Source: Prevotellaceae bacterium (GTDB lineage: Bacteria; Bacteroidota; Bacteroidia; Bacteroidales; Bacteroidaceae). From it: 60,717 nt of DNA. The stretch covers positions 1-60,717 of the forward strand of contig JAQYEW010000049.1 in NCBI GenBank assembly GCA_028723455.1. The letters are read 5' to 3'. The notes below the pieces were generated by a model. The model did no database searches and was not told the DNA's origin. It saw only the letters and a program-made list of their open reading frames with translations. Both the position numbers and the translations under genes were made by a program. This document shows, piece after piece, positions 52,014 to 60,717 of the stretch (the stretch's first letter is position 1; every line of letters begins with the position of its first letter).

Positions 52014-53261
52014 TCAGCCCTCAACGGCCTCGCCCAGCATGCTTTTCTCCAGTTGTTGGCGGGCATAGTCTTTGGTGATGACAATGGAGCGTTTCTTGCT
52101 TGAGGGAACCTCGAACTGCAGATCCTTCATCACACTCTCCATGATGCTTCTCAGTCCGCGCGCCCCTAACTTGTACTCCACGGCCTTGTCCACCATGTAC
52201 TCAAGCGCATCCTCGTCGAATTCCAATTTCACGTTGTCCATCGCAAAGAGCTTGATTTGCTGTTTCACAAGCGAGTTCTTGGGCTCGGTAAGGATATTGC
52301 GCAGGGCCGTGCGGTCCAGGGGATTCAGATAGGTAAGCACCGGCAGGCGGCCGATGATCTCGGGAATCAGGCCAAAGCTCTTCAGGTCCTGGGGCAGAAC
52401 ATAGCGCATCAGATTGCCCTTGTCCAGATGACGCACGTTCTGCACACTGTTGTATCCCACGACGTGTGTGTTCATGCGCTGGGCGATTTTCTTCTCTATG
52501 CCGTCAAAAGCACCGCCACAGATGAAGAGGATATTGCGGGTGTTCACGTGAATATAGTCCTGGTCGGGATGCTTGCGGCCTCCCTTGGGGGGCACATTCA
52601 CCATGCTTCCTTCCAGCAATTTCAGCAAACCTTGCTGCACGCCCTCTCCGCTCACGTCTCGCGTGATGCTGGGGTTGTCGCTCTTGCGGGCGATCTTGTC
52701 GACCTCGTCAATGAAGACGATGCCACGTTCTGCGGCTTCCAGGTCATAGTCCGCCACTTGCAACAGGCGGCTCAGAATACTCTCCACGTCCTCGCCTACG
52801 TAACCTGCCTCGGTGAGCACGGTGGCATCCACGATGGTAAAGGGTACCTTCAGCAGTTTGGCGATGGTGCGCGCCAGAAGGGTCTTGCCCGTTCCCGTGC
52901 TGCCCACCATGATGATGTTGCTCTTTTCTATCTCGACACCATCATCCTCCACCTCCTGCATCAGACGCTTGTAGTGGTTATAGACGCTCACGCACAACTG
53001 ACGCTTGGCGTCGTCCTGTCCGATCACATATTGGTCCAGATAGGCCTTTATTTCCGCAGGCTTGGGAAGGTCCTTCATTTCAAAGTCGAGTCCACGGGCC
53101 TTGCCACGCTCCCCCACTCCGAACTGTTGGTTGACGATTTCCTGGGCGGCCTGCACGCAATCGCTGCAGATATATCCGTTCAGGCCCGTGATAAGCAGAG
53201 GCACCTCGCGCTCGGGACGGCCACAGAAGCTGCAACTTCGTTTGTTGGTTTGTTTTGTCAT
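52014..53261 (-). CDS. clpX: ATP-dependent Clp protease ATP-binding subunit ClpX
   Basis: A 415-residue AAA+ unfoldase that feeds substrates to ClpP. The N-terminal zinc domain has CSFCGRPE and ICSDC (four Cys). The AAA+ core has Walker [16 protein letters not shown], the pore loop GYVGEDVES, and Walker [15 protein letters not shown]. The IGF-type loop region that docks on ClpP ([16 protein letters not shown] and later) and the C-terminal [22 protein letters not shown] are intact. It lies 9 bases after clpP. Length and sequence are normal. Confidence 0.97.
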   Translation of the reverse strand: MTKQTNKRSCSFCGRPEREVPLLITGLNGYICSDCVQAAQEIVNQQFGVGERGKARGLDFEMKDLPKPAEIKAYLDQYVIGQDDAKRQLCVSVYNHYKRLMQEVEDDGVEIEKSNIIMVGSTGTGKTLLARTIAKLLKVPFTIVDATVLTEAGYVGEDVESILSRLLQVADYDLEAAERGIVFIDEVDKIARKSDNPSITRDVSGEGVQQGLLKLLEGSMVNVPPKGGRKHPDQDYIHVNTRNILFICGGAFDGIEKKIAQRMNTHVVGYNSVQNVRHLDKGNLMRYVLPQDLKSFGLIPEIIGRLPVLTYLNPLDRTALRNILTEPKNSLVKQQIKLFAMDNVKLEFDEDALEYMVDKAVEYKLGARGLRSIMESVMKDLQFEVPSSKKRSIVITKDYARQQLEKSMLGEAVEG

Positions 53262-53270
53262 TTCCTGATC

Positions 53271-53939
53271 TTATTGCTTATTCGTCAGCACACGGTCTAT
53301 CATGCCATATTCCAACGCTTCCTGAGCTGTCATCCAATAGTCGCGGTCGCTATCGGCCCACACCTTGTCAAAGGCCTGATGGCTGTGGTCGGCGATGATG
53401 GTGTACAGCTCGTTCTTCAGCTTCATAATCTCGCGGGCAGTTATCTCAATGTCGCTGGCCTGTCCCTGCGCTCCGCCCAAGGGCTGGTGGATCATCACGC
53501 GGCTATGGGTCAAGGCACTACGCTTGCCTTCCTTACCGGCAACCAGCAGCACGGCAGCCATAGAGGCGGCCATGCCGGTGCAGATGGTAGCCACATCGCT
53601 CTGGATAAACTGCATCGTGTCATAGATTCCCAAGCCGGCATACACGCTGCCGCCGGGACTATTCACGTAGATACTTATATCCTTGCCGGGGTCCACACTG
53701 TCCAGGTACAGCAACTGTGCCTGAAGGGTATTGGCGGTATAGTCATCGATTTGGGTACCCAGGAAAATAATACGGTCCATCATCAAGCGGCTGAACACGT
53801 CCATCTGGGTTACATTCAGCTGACGCTCTTCCAGAATATAGGGATTCAGATACTGATTCTGCATGCTCACTACATCATCCAAAACCTGGGAATTCATGCC
53901 CAGGTGTCTGGTGGCATACTTGCGAAAATCGTTGTTCAT
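53271..53939 (-). CDS. clpP: ATP-dependent Clp protease proteolytic subunit ClpP
   Basis: A 222-residue serine protease forming the double-heptamer chamber. The catalytic Ser126 is in GMAASMAAV, His151 is in IHQPLGGAQGQ, and an Asp follows near residue 198-201 (ADSDRDYWMTAQEALEYGMID). YVNSPGGSVYAGLGIYDTMQ is the substrate-binding region. A propeptide-like stretch of about 30 residues precedes the core. The gene is between tig (92 bases upstream) and clpX (9 bases downstream); no promoter box is evident before it, so it probably depends on the tig promoter. Confidence 0.97.
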   Translation of the reverse strand: MNNDFRKYATRHLGMNSQVLDDVVSMQNQYLNPYILEERQLNVTQMDVFSRLMMDRIIFLGTQIDDYTANTLQAQLLYLDSVDPGKDISIYVNSPGGSVYAGLGIYDTMQFIQSDVATICTGMAASMAAVLLVAGKEGKRSALTHSRVMIHQPLGGAQGQASDIEITAREIMKLKNELYTIIADHSHQAFDKVWADSDRDYWMTAQEALEYGMIDRVLTNKQ

Positions 53940-54031
53940 AATTAGAAACTATTTTAAGACGGCAAGGGGAGACTGCCACAACAGGCCGCCTCCACCACAC
54001 CATATTATATTATATATGTAATACTTTCAGA

Positions 54032-55393
54032 TCACTCCGCGTCCTGGAACATCTTGTTGAAGTCCTCCAGGCTTACCTCCTTCTGCTCCAGCTTCACCAG
54101 TGCGGCAGCGGCTTCGGCAATCTTATCCTCAACGGCACGGTAAACGAGGTTCTCCGCCTGCTGGCGGTCCTTCAGCATCTCCTGGGCATACTGCGCCAGC
54201 ATCTCCTCGGGAACGTTGTTCATGCCATACTGGGCAAACTGGATTCGTGTCAGCTTCTTGGCGGTCTCCAGGACATCAGCCTGCTCCACCTTAATACCGA
54301 ACTGGTCGGTCAGCTGTTCCTTGATCAGATGCCAGGTCAGTTCCTTTTTGCTGCCCTCGAAGTTATCCTCAACGAACTTCTCGCCCTTGTCGGCATTGTT
54401 CAGGCGCATGATACGCTTCAGCATCTCGTCGGGGAACTGAAGCTCGCCAACGCGGCCTGTCAGGTACTTGCGCAGGTCAACCATGAACTTGAACTGGCTG
54501 TCGTTCTTGAACTGCTTCTGCATATCTTCCTTGATGGTGGCACGGAACTCCTCTTCGCTCTTCACCTTGTCCTTGCCCAGCACCTGATCGAACAGTTCCT
54601 GCGTAAGCGCTGCGGGAGCGAAACGTGTGATCTCGGAAATCTCCAGTTCGTAGTCGCCGGCAGCATCGGCCAACTGGTCCTTCTGGACCTTCAGCATGCT
54701 GCTCAGTTCGGTCTCGTTGTTGTCATAAGCAGCCGCAGGGTTGAACACCATCTTCTCGCCGCTCTTCTTGCCCTCGAACTTCTTCTTCTCGTCCTCGTTC
54801 TTCATGTATTCGGGCAGCATCACGGCACCCTCGACAACAACGCCGCCTTCCTTGACAGCGCCGTTCTCCAGCTGGCGGAGCGTACCCTTCACCATATCCT
54901 TGGCCTGGTACTCGTCCACCTTCTTGTACTCGCCGCCACGGCTGGCGTACATCTGCACCTGCTGGTCCACCATCTCGTCGGTAACGGCGATGGTATAGTA
55001 GTCCACCTTATCCTTCTTTGAAAGCTTGGCGTCAAACTCAGGAGCCAAAGCCACGTCGAAAACGAAAGTGAAGGTTTCCTGGTTTGCGAAATCGATGTCC
55101 TTGTTCTTCTCTTCGCTGGGAAGGGGCTCGCCCAAAATGTTCACGTTATTCTCGCGGATATATCCGTAAAGCTGCTCGCTCAGAAGCTTGTTCACTTCCT
55201 CAACGGTAACCTCGGTGCCGAAGCGCTTCTTCAGCATGCCCATAGGAGCCTGACCGGGACGGAAACCGGGAATGTTTGCCTTCTTGCGGTAGTCCTTCAG
55301 CGCCTTCTCGACGCGCGCCGCATAATCTTCCTTGTTGATGGTAATGGTAACCTCTGCATTCACGTTACCGGTTTTCTCAAACTTAACTTCCAT
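54032..55393 (-). CDS. tig: Trigger factor (ribosome-associated chaperone)
   Basis: A 453-residue chaperone that meets nascent chains at the ribosome exit. The ribosome-binding N-domain contains the signature GFRPGQAP (residues 43-50). The middle PPIase domain is poorly conserved and rich in Lys and Glu (NEDEKKKFEGKKSGEKM), lacking clear FKBP active-site residues, as in other Bacteroidetes. The C-terminal helical arms (about 270-453) are complete and end in ALVKLEQKEVSLEDFNKMF. It is the first gene of the tig-clpP-clpX operon, a widespread protein quality-control arrangement. Confidence 0.94.
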   Translation of the reverse strand: MEVKFEKTGNVNAEVTITINKEDYAARVEKALKDYRKKANIPGFRPGQAPMGMLKKRFGTEVTVEEVNKLLSEQLYGYIRENNVNILGEPLPSEEKNKDIDFANQETFTFVFDVALAPEFDAKLSKKDKVDYYTIAVTDEMVDQQVQMYASRGGEYKKVDEYQAKDMVKGTLRQLENGAVKEGGVVVEGAVMLPEYMKNEDEKKKFEGKKSGEKMVFNPAAAYDNNETELSSMLKVQKDQLADAAGDYELEISEITRFAPAALTQELFDQVLGKDKVKSEEEFRATIKEDMQKQFKNDSQFKFMVDLRKYLTGRVGELQFPDEMLKRIMRLNNADKGEKFVEDNFEGSKKELTWHLIKEQLTDQFGIKVEQADVLETAKKLTRIQFAQYGMNNVPEEMLAQYAQEMLKDRQQAENLVYRAVEDKIAEAAAALVKLEQKEVSLEDFNKMFQDAE

Positions 55394-55452
55394 TTTGGTT
55401 TTATCTATAATTTTGTTTGTTCTATTTCGATATGCCTGCTTTGCACGAAGCG

Positions 55453-55460
55453 CAAAGATA
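55453..55460 (-). promoter_or_regulatory. Putative -7 box (TATCTTTG) of the tig-clpP-clpX operon
   Basis: TATCTTTG on the minus strand, 59 bases before the tig ATG. A TTTC at the -33 distance is a partial match. Confidence 0.55.
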
Positions 55461-55466
55461 ATACTT

Positions 55467-56153
55467 TTATTTTAAACTGCGAAAATTGTTGTTTGTTAAT
55501 TTCTCCGCCATGGTGGAAATCATACCCGTAAAGGCCTCGAAAGTAAGACCCTCGAAACCCTCCAGAACGTAATCGCACTTGTCCCGGATGGACTCACGGC
55601 TGTTCGTCGTGGGCAAACCGACGGTAAAGATGCCGGCACGTCGTCCCGCCTCCAGCCCCGAGAAAGCGTCCTCAAAGACAACACATTCGTCCACACCACA
55701 GTCCAATGCTTCCGCGGCACGCAGATAACAATCCGGATGGGGCTTCGAGGCAGCGAAATCTTCGCTGGTAAGCACACGGTCGAAAAGGGCGGAAAAGGCA
55801 GGAAGCTGCCTGCCCATTTGCTCCATCTTCTTGCGGTTGCTGCTGGTTACGATGGCTGTACGTACTCCGTTGGCACGCAGTTCGCGAACAAAATCCTCGG
55901 CTCCGGGATAAAGGGCATACGTCATCCCGGACTCGAAGCGGTCCAAGGCCTCGGTAACGGCATCCCGAACCTCCGGCCGGGGGAAATAGCGGTCCAGAAT
56001 CTGCGTCAGGGTAGTTCCCTTTATTTCCTGTGCCAACTGCGGAAACTGCGGCGCCCAACGCCTTCCTGCCTCGCTCCAAAAACGGGTGTATTGTGCCTCG
56101 GTATCCAACAAAGTGCCATCCAAATCGAAGAGAGCGGCGCGTATCTTTTTCAT
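55467..56153 (-). CDS. HAD-superfamily phosphatase (beta-phosphoglucomutase/phosphatase-like)
   Basis: A 228-residue HAD enzyme. Motif I is AALFDLDGTLLDTEAQY (Asp nucleophiles at about residues 9 and 11), motif II is TAIVTSSNRKKM, motif III includes Lys in ASKPHPDCYLRAAEALDC, and motif IV is CVVFEDAFSGLEAGRRAG. A helical cap (about 20-80) places it in subfamily IA with sugar-phosphate phosphatases and phosphoglucomutases. The substrate cannot be told. ATG 56153 is chosen because AAAGG precedes it and MKKIRAALFDLDGTL is a typical start; the TACCTTTG box at 56190 lies upstream. It is transcribed divergently from the Na/Pi transporter. Confidence 0.9.
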   Translation of the reverse strand: MKKIRAALFDLDGTLLDTEAQYTRFWSEAGRRWAPQFPQLAQEIKGTTLTQILDRYFPRPEVRDAVTEALDRFESGMTYALYPGAEDFVRELRANGVRTAIVTSSNRKKMEQMGRQLPAFSALFDRVLTSEDFAASKPHPDCYLRAAEALDCGVDECVVFEDAFSGLEAGRRAGIFTVGLPTTNSRESIRDKCDYVLEGFEGLTFEAFTGMISTMAEKLTNNNFRSLK

Positions 56154-56189
56154 TCCTTTTTGCTTCAACTTTTTCTGAAAATCCAGGCA

Positions 56190-56248
56190 CAAAGGTACAG
56201 ATTTTTTGCGGATTTTCTGTGTCGTTTGATTTTTTTACGATAACTTTG
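56190..56248. promoter_or_regulatory. Divergent -7 boxes for the HAD gene (minus) and Na/Pi gene (plus)
   Basis: TACCTTTG on the minus strand (56190-56197), 36 bases before the HAD ATG; TAACTTTG on the plus strand (56241-56248), 28 bases before the transporter ATG. -33 elements are not obvious. Confidence 0.5.
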
Positions 56249-56276
56249 CAAGGCTTTTAGTTTTACATTTAACCAA

Positions 56277-57971
56277 ATGAACACATTGATTAACATCCTT
56301 TCGCTCGTTGGCTCCTTAGGGCTTTTTCTCTACGGCATGAAAATAATGAGCGAAGGCTTGGAGAAGTTTGCAGGCGACAAACTGCGCAACGTCCTCTCCG
56401 CAATGACAAAAAACCGTTTCATGGGCGTGCTGACCGGCATTCTGGTTACGGCGCTCATCCAAAGTTCCAGCGCAACCACGGTAATGGTCGTTTCCTTCGT
56501 AAATGCGGGACTGATGACGCTGGCACAGAGTATCGGCGTTATCATGGGTGCCAACATCGGCACCACCGTTACCGCATGGATCATCTCCGCCATCGGCTTT
56601 AAGGTGAACATCTCCGCCTTCTCCATCCCCCTCCTGGCCTTCGGCCTGCCTCTGCTCTTCAGCGGCAGCAGCAAGCGAAAGAGCATCGGCGAGTTCATCT
56701 TCGGTTTTTCCTTCCTCTTTATGGGCCTAAGCCTGTTACAGGAATCCGCAAGCAACATCCATATCGACGTGATCGTGGCCAACCTGCTTGCCGAGGTGCC
56801 GGAAGGCGGTTTCCTGACCATTCTGCTCTTTATCCTTGTCGGGGCTTTGGTAACCATGCTGGTACAGGCCAGTGCCGCCACCATGGCCATCACGCTGATG
56901 CTTTTCGGCATGAACATTCCCGGTTTCGGATTCGAGCAGGCAGCCGCACTGGCCATGGGCCAGAACATCGGCACCACGATTACAGCCTACCTGGCCTCGC
57001 TGACGGCCAACACACAGGCCCGGCGCGCCGCCATGGCCCACATGTTGTTCAACGTGGTGGGCGTAATGGTCGTCCTCTCCTTTTTCTATCCCGCCTGCAA
57101 TGCCATCGCATGGTTCGTAAGCGATGTCATGCACAATAACAACGACCTCTACAAACTCTCCGCCTTCCACACGGCATTCAATGTCTTCAACACCATTCTT
57201 CTGATTGGTTTCGTACCGCAGATAGAGAAACTTGTCTGCCGCCTGCTTCCTTCCAACGAGGAGGACGAGGAGTATCGCCTGAAGTTCATTGCGGGAGGCC
57301 TGCTATCCACCGCCGAGCTGAGCATTCTGGAGGCTGAGAAGGAGGTGAACAATTTCGCGCTGCGCTGCCAGAAGATGTTCGGCATCGTCCGCGACCTGGT
57401 GAAGACAAACGCCGAGAGCGAGTTCAACAAAAGCTTCTCGCGTGTCGAGAAATACGAAGCCATCACCGACCGGATGGAGATCGAGATCGCCAATTACCTG
57501 AGCCATGTCAGCGAAGGACGTCTGAGCAACGAGTCAAAAGCCGAGATTCAGAAGATGCTGAAGCAGATCAGCGAACTGGAGAGTATCGGAGACAGCTGCT
57601 ACAACCTGGCACGCACCATCAACCGCCGCCGCCAATACACCAAGGAGGACTTCACCGAGGAGCAGATGCAACATATCTTCGCCATGATGAGCCTCGTTGG
57701 CAACGCCTTGGAGGAGATGGTCAAGAGAATCGGACACAACACCCACGGAAAGATTACCGCATCGCTGAACATCGAGCACGAAATCAACAACTATCGCAAC
57801 CAGCTGCGCAACCAGAACCTACAGGATGTGAACTCCGGGCTTTACGGCTATCAGATAGGCGTCTTCTACACAGATTTCATCAACGAGTGCGAGAAACTGG
57901 GCGACTACATCATGAACGTCGTGCAGGCCGGCAAGGGTGTCAACGACAGCGACCCCGAACGAAAGGAATAG
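56277..57971 (+). CDS. Na+/phosphate cotransporter (NptA/PF02690 family) with PhoU-like domain
   Basis: A 564-residue membrane transporter. Two inverted Na/Pi repeats carry the QSSSATTVMVVSFVNAG and VQASAATMAITLMLFG signatures, each followed by GANIGTTVTA or GQNIGTTITA. About eight to ten membrane segments lie in residues 1-320. A cytoplasmic PhoU-like helical domain follows (about 350-550: NFALRCQKMFGIVRDLVK, ISELESIGDSCYNLARTINRRRQY). It imports phosphate, or may export it, using the sodium gradient. The downstream glycosyltransferase gene starts 11 bases after its stop, suggesting co-transcription. Confidence 0.94.
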   Translation: MNTLINILSLVGSLGLFLYGMKIMSEGLEKFAGDKLRNVLSAMTKNRFMGVLTGILVTALIQSSSATTVMVVSFVNAGLMTLAQSIGVIMGANIGTTVTAWIISAIGFKVNISAFSIPLLAFGLPLLFSGSSKRKSIGEFIFGFSFLFMGLSLLQESASNIHIDVIVANLLAEVPEGGFLTILLFILVGALVTMLVQASAATMAITLMLFGMNIPGFGFEQAAALAMGQNIGTTITAYLASLTANTQARRAAMAHMLFNVVGVMVVLSFFYPACNAIAWFVSDVMHNNNDLYKLSAFHTAFNVFNTILLIGFVPQIEKLVCRLLPSNEEDEEYRLKFIAGGLLSTAELSILEAEKEVNNFALRCQKMFGIVRDLVKTNAESEFNKSFSRVEKYEAITDRMEIEIANYLSHVSEGRLSNESKAEIQKMLKQISELESIGDSCYNLARTINRRRQYTKEDFTEEQMQHIFAMMSLVGNALEEMVKRIGHNTHGKITASLNIEHEINNYRNQLRNQNLQDVNSGLYGYQIGVFYTDFINECEKLGDYIMNVVQAGKGVNDSDPERKE

Positions 57972-57982
57972 CCCCCGTTTGG

Positions 57983-59017
57983 ATGATAACAACTATGAAA
58001 AACAAAGCCAATATAGACATCTCCGTACTGATGCTCTTTTTCAATCGGCCCGACCGTCTGGCCCAGGTCTTTGCGCAGGTACGCAAAGCACGTCCCGCGC
58101 GCCTCTTCCTCTATCAGGACGGGGCGCGCGGCCCCAAAGACACGGCAGCCGTAGAGGCTTGCCGGGCGGTTGTCAGCGACGAGGAGATTGATTGGGAATG
58201 TGAGGTTCACCGCAACTATCAGACACGCAACTATGGTTGCGATCCCTCCGGATTCATGTCCCAGCAATGGGCTTTTTCGCTCACGGACAAATGCATGGTA
58301 CTGGAGGATGACGTAGTTCCCGCAGTATCTTTTTTCCGTTTCTGCAAGGAAATGCTGGACCGCTACGAACACGACCCGCGCGTGTGGATGATTGCAGGCT
58401 TCAATGCAGAGGAGCACACAGACCTGCCTGAAAGCTATTTCTTCACACGCGTCTTCAGCATCTGGGGATGGGCTTCGTGGCGGCGTGCCATTGAAACGCG
58501 CGACGCCTCATACAGCTGGATGAACTCTTCCGAAAAGATGCGGCAAACACAGGAATACATCCGGAAGCACCGGCTACGCAGCGACTTCATGCGCATGTGC
58601 GCCAATCATCAGGCATCAGGGAAAGCCTATTTCGAGAGCATCTTCTGGGCATCCATGATGCAGCACGACGCCCTGGCCGTCATGCCCACACACAACATGG
58701 TCAACAACATCGGTGTCAGCGACGATTCCACCCACTTCCGCGGCTCTCTGGCCACCATGCCCCGCCGCATGCGCAGCATGTTCACCATGGCACGCCATGA
58801 AATCAAGTTCCCCCTCTCCCATCCCACCCGGGTGGAGGAATACCTGCCCTTCCGCAAAGCCGTCTACCTGCGCTATGCCTGGGACAACCCTTGCCGGAAA
58901 GTGCAATATTCCATGGAGGAACTCTTTCTGAACCTGCGCCACGGCAACTTCAGGACCATCTGCCAAGCCCTGCGCCAGCGCGTCAGCAAATGGATGGGAA
59001 AGGAAAAACACAGGTAA
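57983..59017 (+). CDS. Glycosyltransferase, GT-A fold
   Basis: A 344-residue protein. The N-terminal part ISVLMLFFNRPDRLAQVFAQVRKARPARLFLYQDG is a nucleotide-sugar-binding GT-A start, and MVLEDDVVPAVSFFRFCKEML supplies the acidic metal-binding motif (EDDV). GFNAEEH and FFTRVFSIWGWASWRRAIE follow, a pattern of a GT2-like group sometimes called haemolysin-type glycosyltransferases. No membrane segment is present. It starts 11 bases after the Na/Pi transporter gene (a second ATG at 57995 is possible). The acceptor is unknown; LPS or capsule sugar assembly is plausible, but no other glycan-assembly gene is beside it apart from the acetyltransferase. Confidence 0.84.
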   Translation: MITTMKNKANIDISVLMLFFNRPDRLAQVFAQVRKARPARLFLYQDGARGPKDTAAVEACRAVVSDEEIDWECEVHRNYQTRNYGCDPSGFMSQQWAFSLTDKCMVLEDDVVPAVSFFRFCKEMLDRYEHDPRVWMIAGFNAEEHTDLPESYFFTRVFSIWGWASWRRAIETRDASYSWMNSSEKMRQTQEYIRKHRLRSDFMRMCANHQASGKAYFESIFWASMMQHDALAVMPTHNMVNNIGVSDDSTHFRGSLATMPRRMRSMFTMARHEIKFPLSHPTRVEEYLPFRKAVYLRYAWDNPCRKVQYSMEELFLNLRHGNFRTICQALRQRVSKWMGKEKHR

Positions 59018-59133
59018 AGACAAACGGAGGAAGACGCAACACGAGTACTACCATGCTCGCTGAACGGGCACACTGCATGAACAGCACGAAGCATAAAAGT
59101 CCTCGATAATCACAAAGTAGTACTATAAACATA

Positions 59134-59688
59134 ATGACAGAACGCGAGAAAATGCTTGCCGGCCAGGTCTATATGGCTACTGACCCCGACCTGATCACAG
59201 AACTGAACCGGGTGAAGGACCTCTGCTGGAAATACAACCAATTACAACCTACCTTGCTCAAGGAAAGGAACGAAATGCTAAGACAGATGCTTGGAAAGGC
59301 CGATGAAGACACGTTCATCAACCAGCCCTTCCTGTGCGACTACGGCAAACACATCCGCGTCGGCAAACGTTTCTTTGCCAATTTCAACCTTGTCATTCTG
59401 GACGAGGCTTACGTTACCTTTGGCGACGACTGTTTCATTGGTCCCAACGTGGGCATCTACACGGCCTGCCACAGCACTGACCCCGTTGAACGCAATACAA
59501 GACAGGAATGGGCACTGCCCGTAACCATCGGCAATAACGTATGGATCGGAGGGGGCGTTCAGATTCTTCCCGGAGTTAGAATCGGAGACAACGTTACCAT
59601 TGGCGCGGGCAGCGTAGTCGTCAAGGACATCCCCGCAAACAGCGTCGCTGTGGGTAATCCTGCACGCGTGGTGAAAAAACTGGATTGA
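59134..59688 (+). CDS. Sugar O-acetyltransferase (maltose/galactoside acetyltransferase family)
   Basis: A 184-residue hexapeptide-repeat enzyme that transfers acetyl from acetyl-CoA to sugars. It begins with the family N-domain MTEREKMLAGQVYMATDPDL, has the left-handed beta-helix repeats FGDDCFIGPNVGIY, VTIGNNVWIGGGVQILPGVRIGDNVTIGAGSVV, and the catalytic His in YTACHSTDP. The ending NPARVVKKL is typical of Maa/LacA. It lies 116 bases after the glycosyltransferase gene on the same strand, with no evident promoter between them, and is closed by a terminator. Confidence 0.93.
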   Translation: MTEREKMLAGQVYMATDPDLITELNRVKDLCWKYNQLQPTLLKERNEMLRQMLGKADEDTFINQPFLCDYGKHIRVGKRFFANFNLVILDEAYVTFGDDCFIGPNVGIYTACHSTDPVERNTRQEWALPVTIGNNVWIGGGVQILPGVRIGDNVTIGAGSVVVKDIPANSVAVGNPARVVKKLD

Positions 59689-59696
59689 AGATAAAT

Positions 59697-59744
59697 AAAA
59701 AAAGACTCGTGCAAAGCAGTAATACCTTTCACGAGCCTTTTTTG
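59697..59744 (+). terminator. Terminator after the acetyltransferase gene
   Basis: AAAAAAGaCTCGTGcAAAG pairs with CTTTCACGAGcCTTTTTT around a 9-base loop, giving a T-run on the plus strand and also on the minus strand for the convergent small gene. Confidence 0.85.
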
Positions 59745-59778
59745 CATATTATTATAAATTCTAACTTACGAAACGAGA

Positions 59779-60054
59779 CTAAAACTCAAAACGCTCCAAT
59801 TTCAGATGGCCGCAGTCCTGAATGGCTGCCACCTCCTTGACGAACACCTCGCTTGCCGAATGTTTATCCAAAGCCTCCTGGCTGACCCATGTCTCGCAAA
59901 ACATAAAGACATTGTCGCGTGTGCCGCTTTCAAACACATCATAACTTATACAGCCCTCCTGCAACTGGCTGGCAGCCGTCAAACGAAGAGCAGCTTCCAA
60001 GGCCTCGTTATACCGACCTTCCTTGGATGCGAAAAAACAATTTAATCTTATCAT
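59779..60054 (-). CDS. Antibiotic biosynthesis monooxygenase-domain (quinol monooxygenase-like) protein
   Basis: A 91-residue single ABM (ferredoxin-like) domain, similar to YgiN-type small dimeric monooxygenases. Visible features are the start IRLNCFFASKEGRYNEALEAALRLTAASQLQEGCISYDVFES, where the GCIxYDVF strand is a family hallmark, and FMFCETWVSQEALDKHSASEVF, with the conserved ETW and His. It may oxidise quinols or act as a small redox protective protein; the exact substrate is not known. It lies 23 bases after the lipoprotein gene on the same strand, so the two may share an mRNA. Confidence 0.85.
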   Translation of the reverse strand: MIRLNCFFASKEGRYNEALEAALRLTAASQLQEGCISYDVFESGTRDNVFMFCETWVSQEALDKHSASEVFVKEVAAIQDCGHLKLERFEF

Positions 60055-60077
60055 AATAATATAGTTTTGAGATGATA

Positions 60078-60482
60078 CTAATCTTTCGAGTCTTCAACGT
60101 CCCGAAATAGTTCCTTCAAATCAACAGCATCCTCTTTGTCCAAGCCTAAGCCACGCAACAAACCGGACAAAGCACCGCCCAACCGGCTGAGAAAGCTCGT
60201 TGAGCCTTTAGACAAGGAGTTCTTTACAATTCGCGCATTAAGTTCAGAAACCTCAGCCAATTCCTCATTCGTAAAATTACATTTCTGCTGCTTCTTAAGA
60301 ACTTTTCCGTAACGTTTGGCAAAGCCCTGCCAATCCTCTGCATGATAGGAAGAGACCTCACCCCGCTGTAATTCAGAGTCTAACTTACGCAAATCGCTGA
60401 TAACCTGCCTCTCCGTATTACAACTGCTCAGAAGCAACGAAAAGAACAGGAGAAAGCCAGCTTGAAGTAGTGTTTTTTTCAT
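60078..60482 (-). CDS. Small lipoprotein of unknown function
   Basis: A 134-residue protein with a signal peptide and lipobox (FFSLLLSSC), so the mature form starts at Cys24. The rest is helical and charged (VISDLRKLDSELQRGEVSSYHAEDWQGFAKRYGKVLKKQQKC, ELAEVSELNARIVKNSLSKG) with a Gly/Leu-rich segment (LGGALSGLLRGLGL). It resembles small Bacteroidales lipoproteins annotated only as domains of unknown function; I do not recognise a named one. A full promoter match precedes it. ATG 60482 is chosen because it opens the signal peptide. Confidence 0.82.
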   Translation of the reverse strand: MKKTLLQAGFLLFFSLLLSSCNTERQVISDLRKLDSELQRGEVSSYHAEDWQGFAKRYGKVLKKQQKCNFTNEELAEVSELNARIVKNSLSKGSTSFLSRLGGALSGLLRGLGLDKEDAVDLKELFRDVEDSKD

Positions 60483-60505
60483 TTCAAGATTCTTTTTGCC
60501 AAAGA

Positions 60506-60536
60506 CAAAGATAAACAAAAAACAAATACAAACAAA
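60506..60536 (-). promoter_or_regulatory. Promoter of the lipoprotein gene (TTTG-N19-TATCTTTG)
   Basis: On the minus strand TTTG (60533-60536), a 19-base spacer and TATCTTTG (60506-60513). A full consensus match, starting just after the rrn terminator. Confidence 0.78.
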
Positions 60537-60570
60537 AGAAGGGAGCCAAGTTCTGTTGAACTCGGCTCCC
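60535..60570 (-). terminator. Terminator of the rrn operon
   Basis: GGGAGCCGAGTT pairs with AACTTGGCTCCC (one G-T pair) around a 6-base loop, followed by TTCTTTTGTTTG on the minus strand, downstream of 5S rRNA. Confidence 0.88.
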
Positions 60571-60582
60571 TCGCTGAAAAAA

Positions 60583-60691
<109 letters not shown>

Positions 60692-60717
60692 AATAAGTCT
60701 GACACAGTCCACAAGCA

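Noticed and set aside
52257..53945. A 562-codon plus-strand open frame
   Set aside because: It is antisense to clpX and clpP, both unmistakable, and has no recognisable domain.

Overview
The window is chromosomal DNA from a Bacteroidales bacterium, most likely a Prevotellaceae-type organism. Three things support this. Promoters follow the Bacteroidetes form (TTTG, 19-21 bases, TAnnTTTG) rather than the E. coli form. Two very large secreted proteins carry type IX secretion (T9SS) C-terminal sorting domains. Several gene orders and families are typical of the phylum: tig-clpP-clpX, guaB with SurA-like and OstA-like genes, GH110 galactosidase, HECLGH-type dipeptidyl peptidase III, and a 48-base type II-C CRISPR repeat. 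No insertion sequence or prophage was recognised. All names come from reading the sequence; no database search was run.

Left part (1-12.5 kb, accessory). A CRISPR array is cut by the left edge, with its cas genes outside. Next is an ECF sigma factor module with two small membrane proteins. It is followed by a leftward three-gene operon: two paralogous ~1000-residue T9SS-exported beta-propeller/PKD proteins and a TonB-dependent receptor. Two copies of a ~66-base structured hairpin element, with compensatory base changes, bracket this operon. metY follows.

Middle-left (12.5-25.3 kb). Standalone trpB2, hisS-cobQ, a 924-residue coiled-coil protein with an SbcC/Rad50-type zinc hook but no recognisable ATPase head, recQ coupled to an M15 peptidase, and an AraC-type regulator/DPP III/AlkD-like operon.

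Middle (25.3-35.4 kb, accessory surface region). Two tandem paralogous giant secreted proteins (1188 and 1177 aa) are followed by a DUF6359-like lipoprotein with a tiny membrane-protein gene, and by a GH110 alpha-1,3-galactosidase. The group suggests interaction with, and trimming of, host glycans.

Right part (35.4-60.7 kb, mostly core). purB-rluB-asnS (the pseudouridine synthase has a repetitive Arg/Gly/Tyr/Gln N-terminus), tRNA-Val, an OmpA-family porin, then a long leftward run: tig-clpP-clpX, recQ, and guaB-PPIase-surA-ostA-small membrane protein-mutL. The PPIases and the OstA protein point to outer-membrane protein and LPS biogenesis. The last genes are a HAD phosphatase, a Na/Pi transporter with glycosyltransferase and acetyltransferase, a small monooxygenase, a lipoprotein, and the 5S rRNA end of an rrn operon that runs off the right edge.

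Most interesting items: promoter-like elements inside every CRISPR repeat; the covarying hairpin repeats around the T9SS/TonB operon; that operon itself; and the headless zinc-hook protein.
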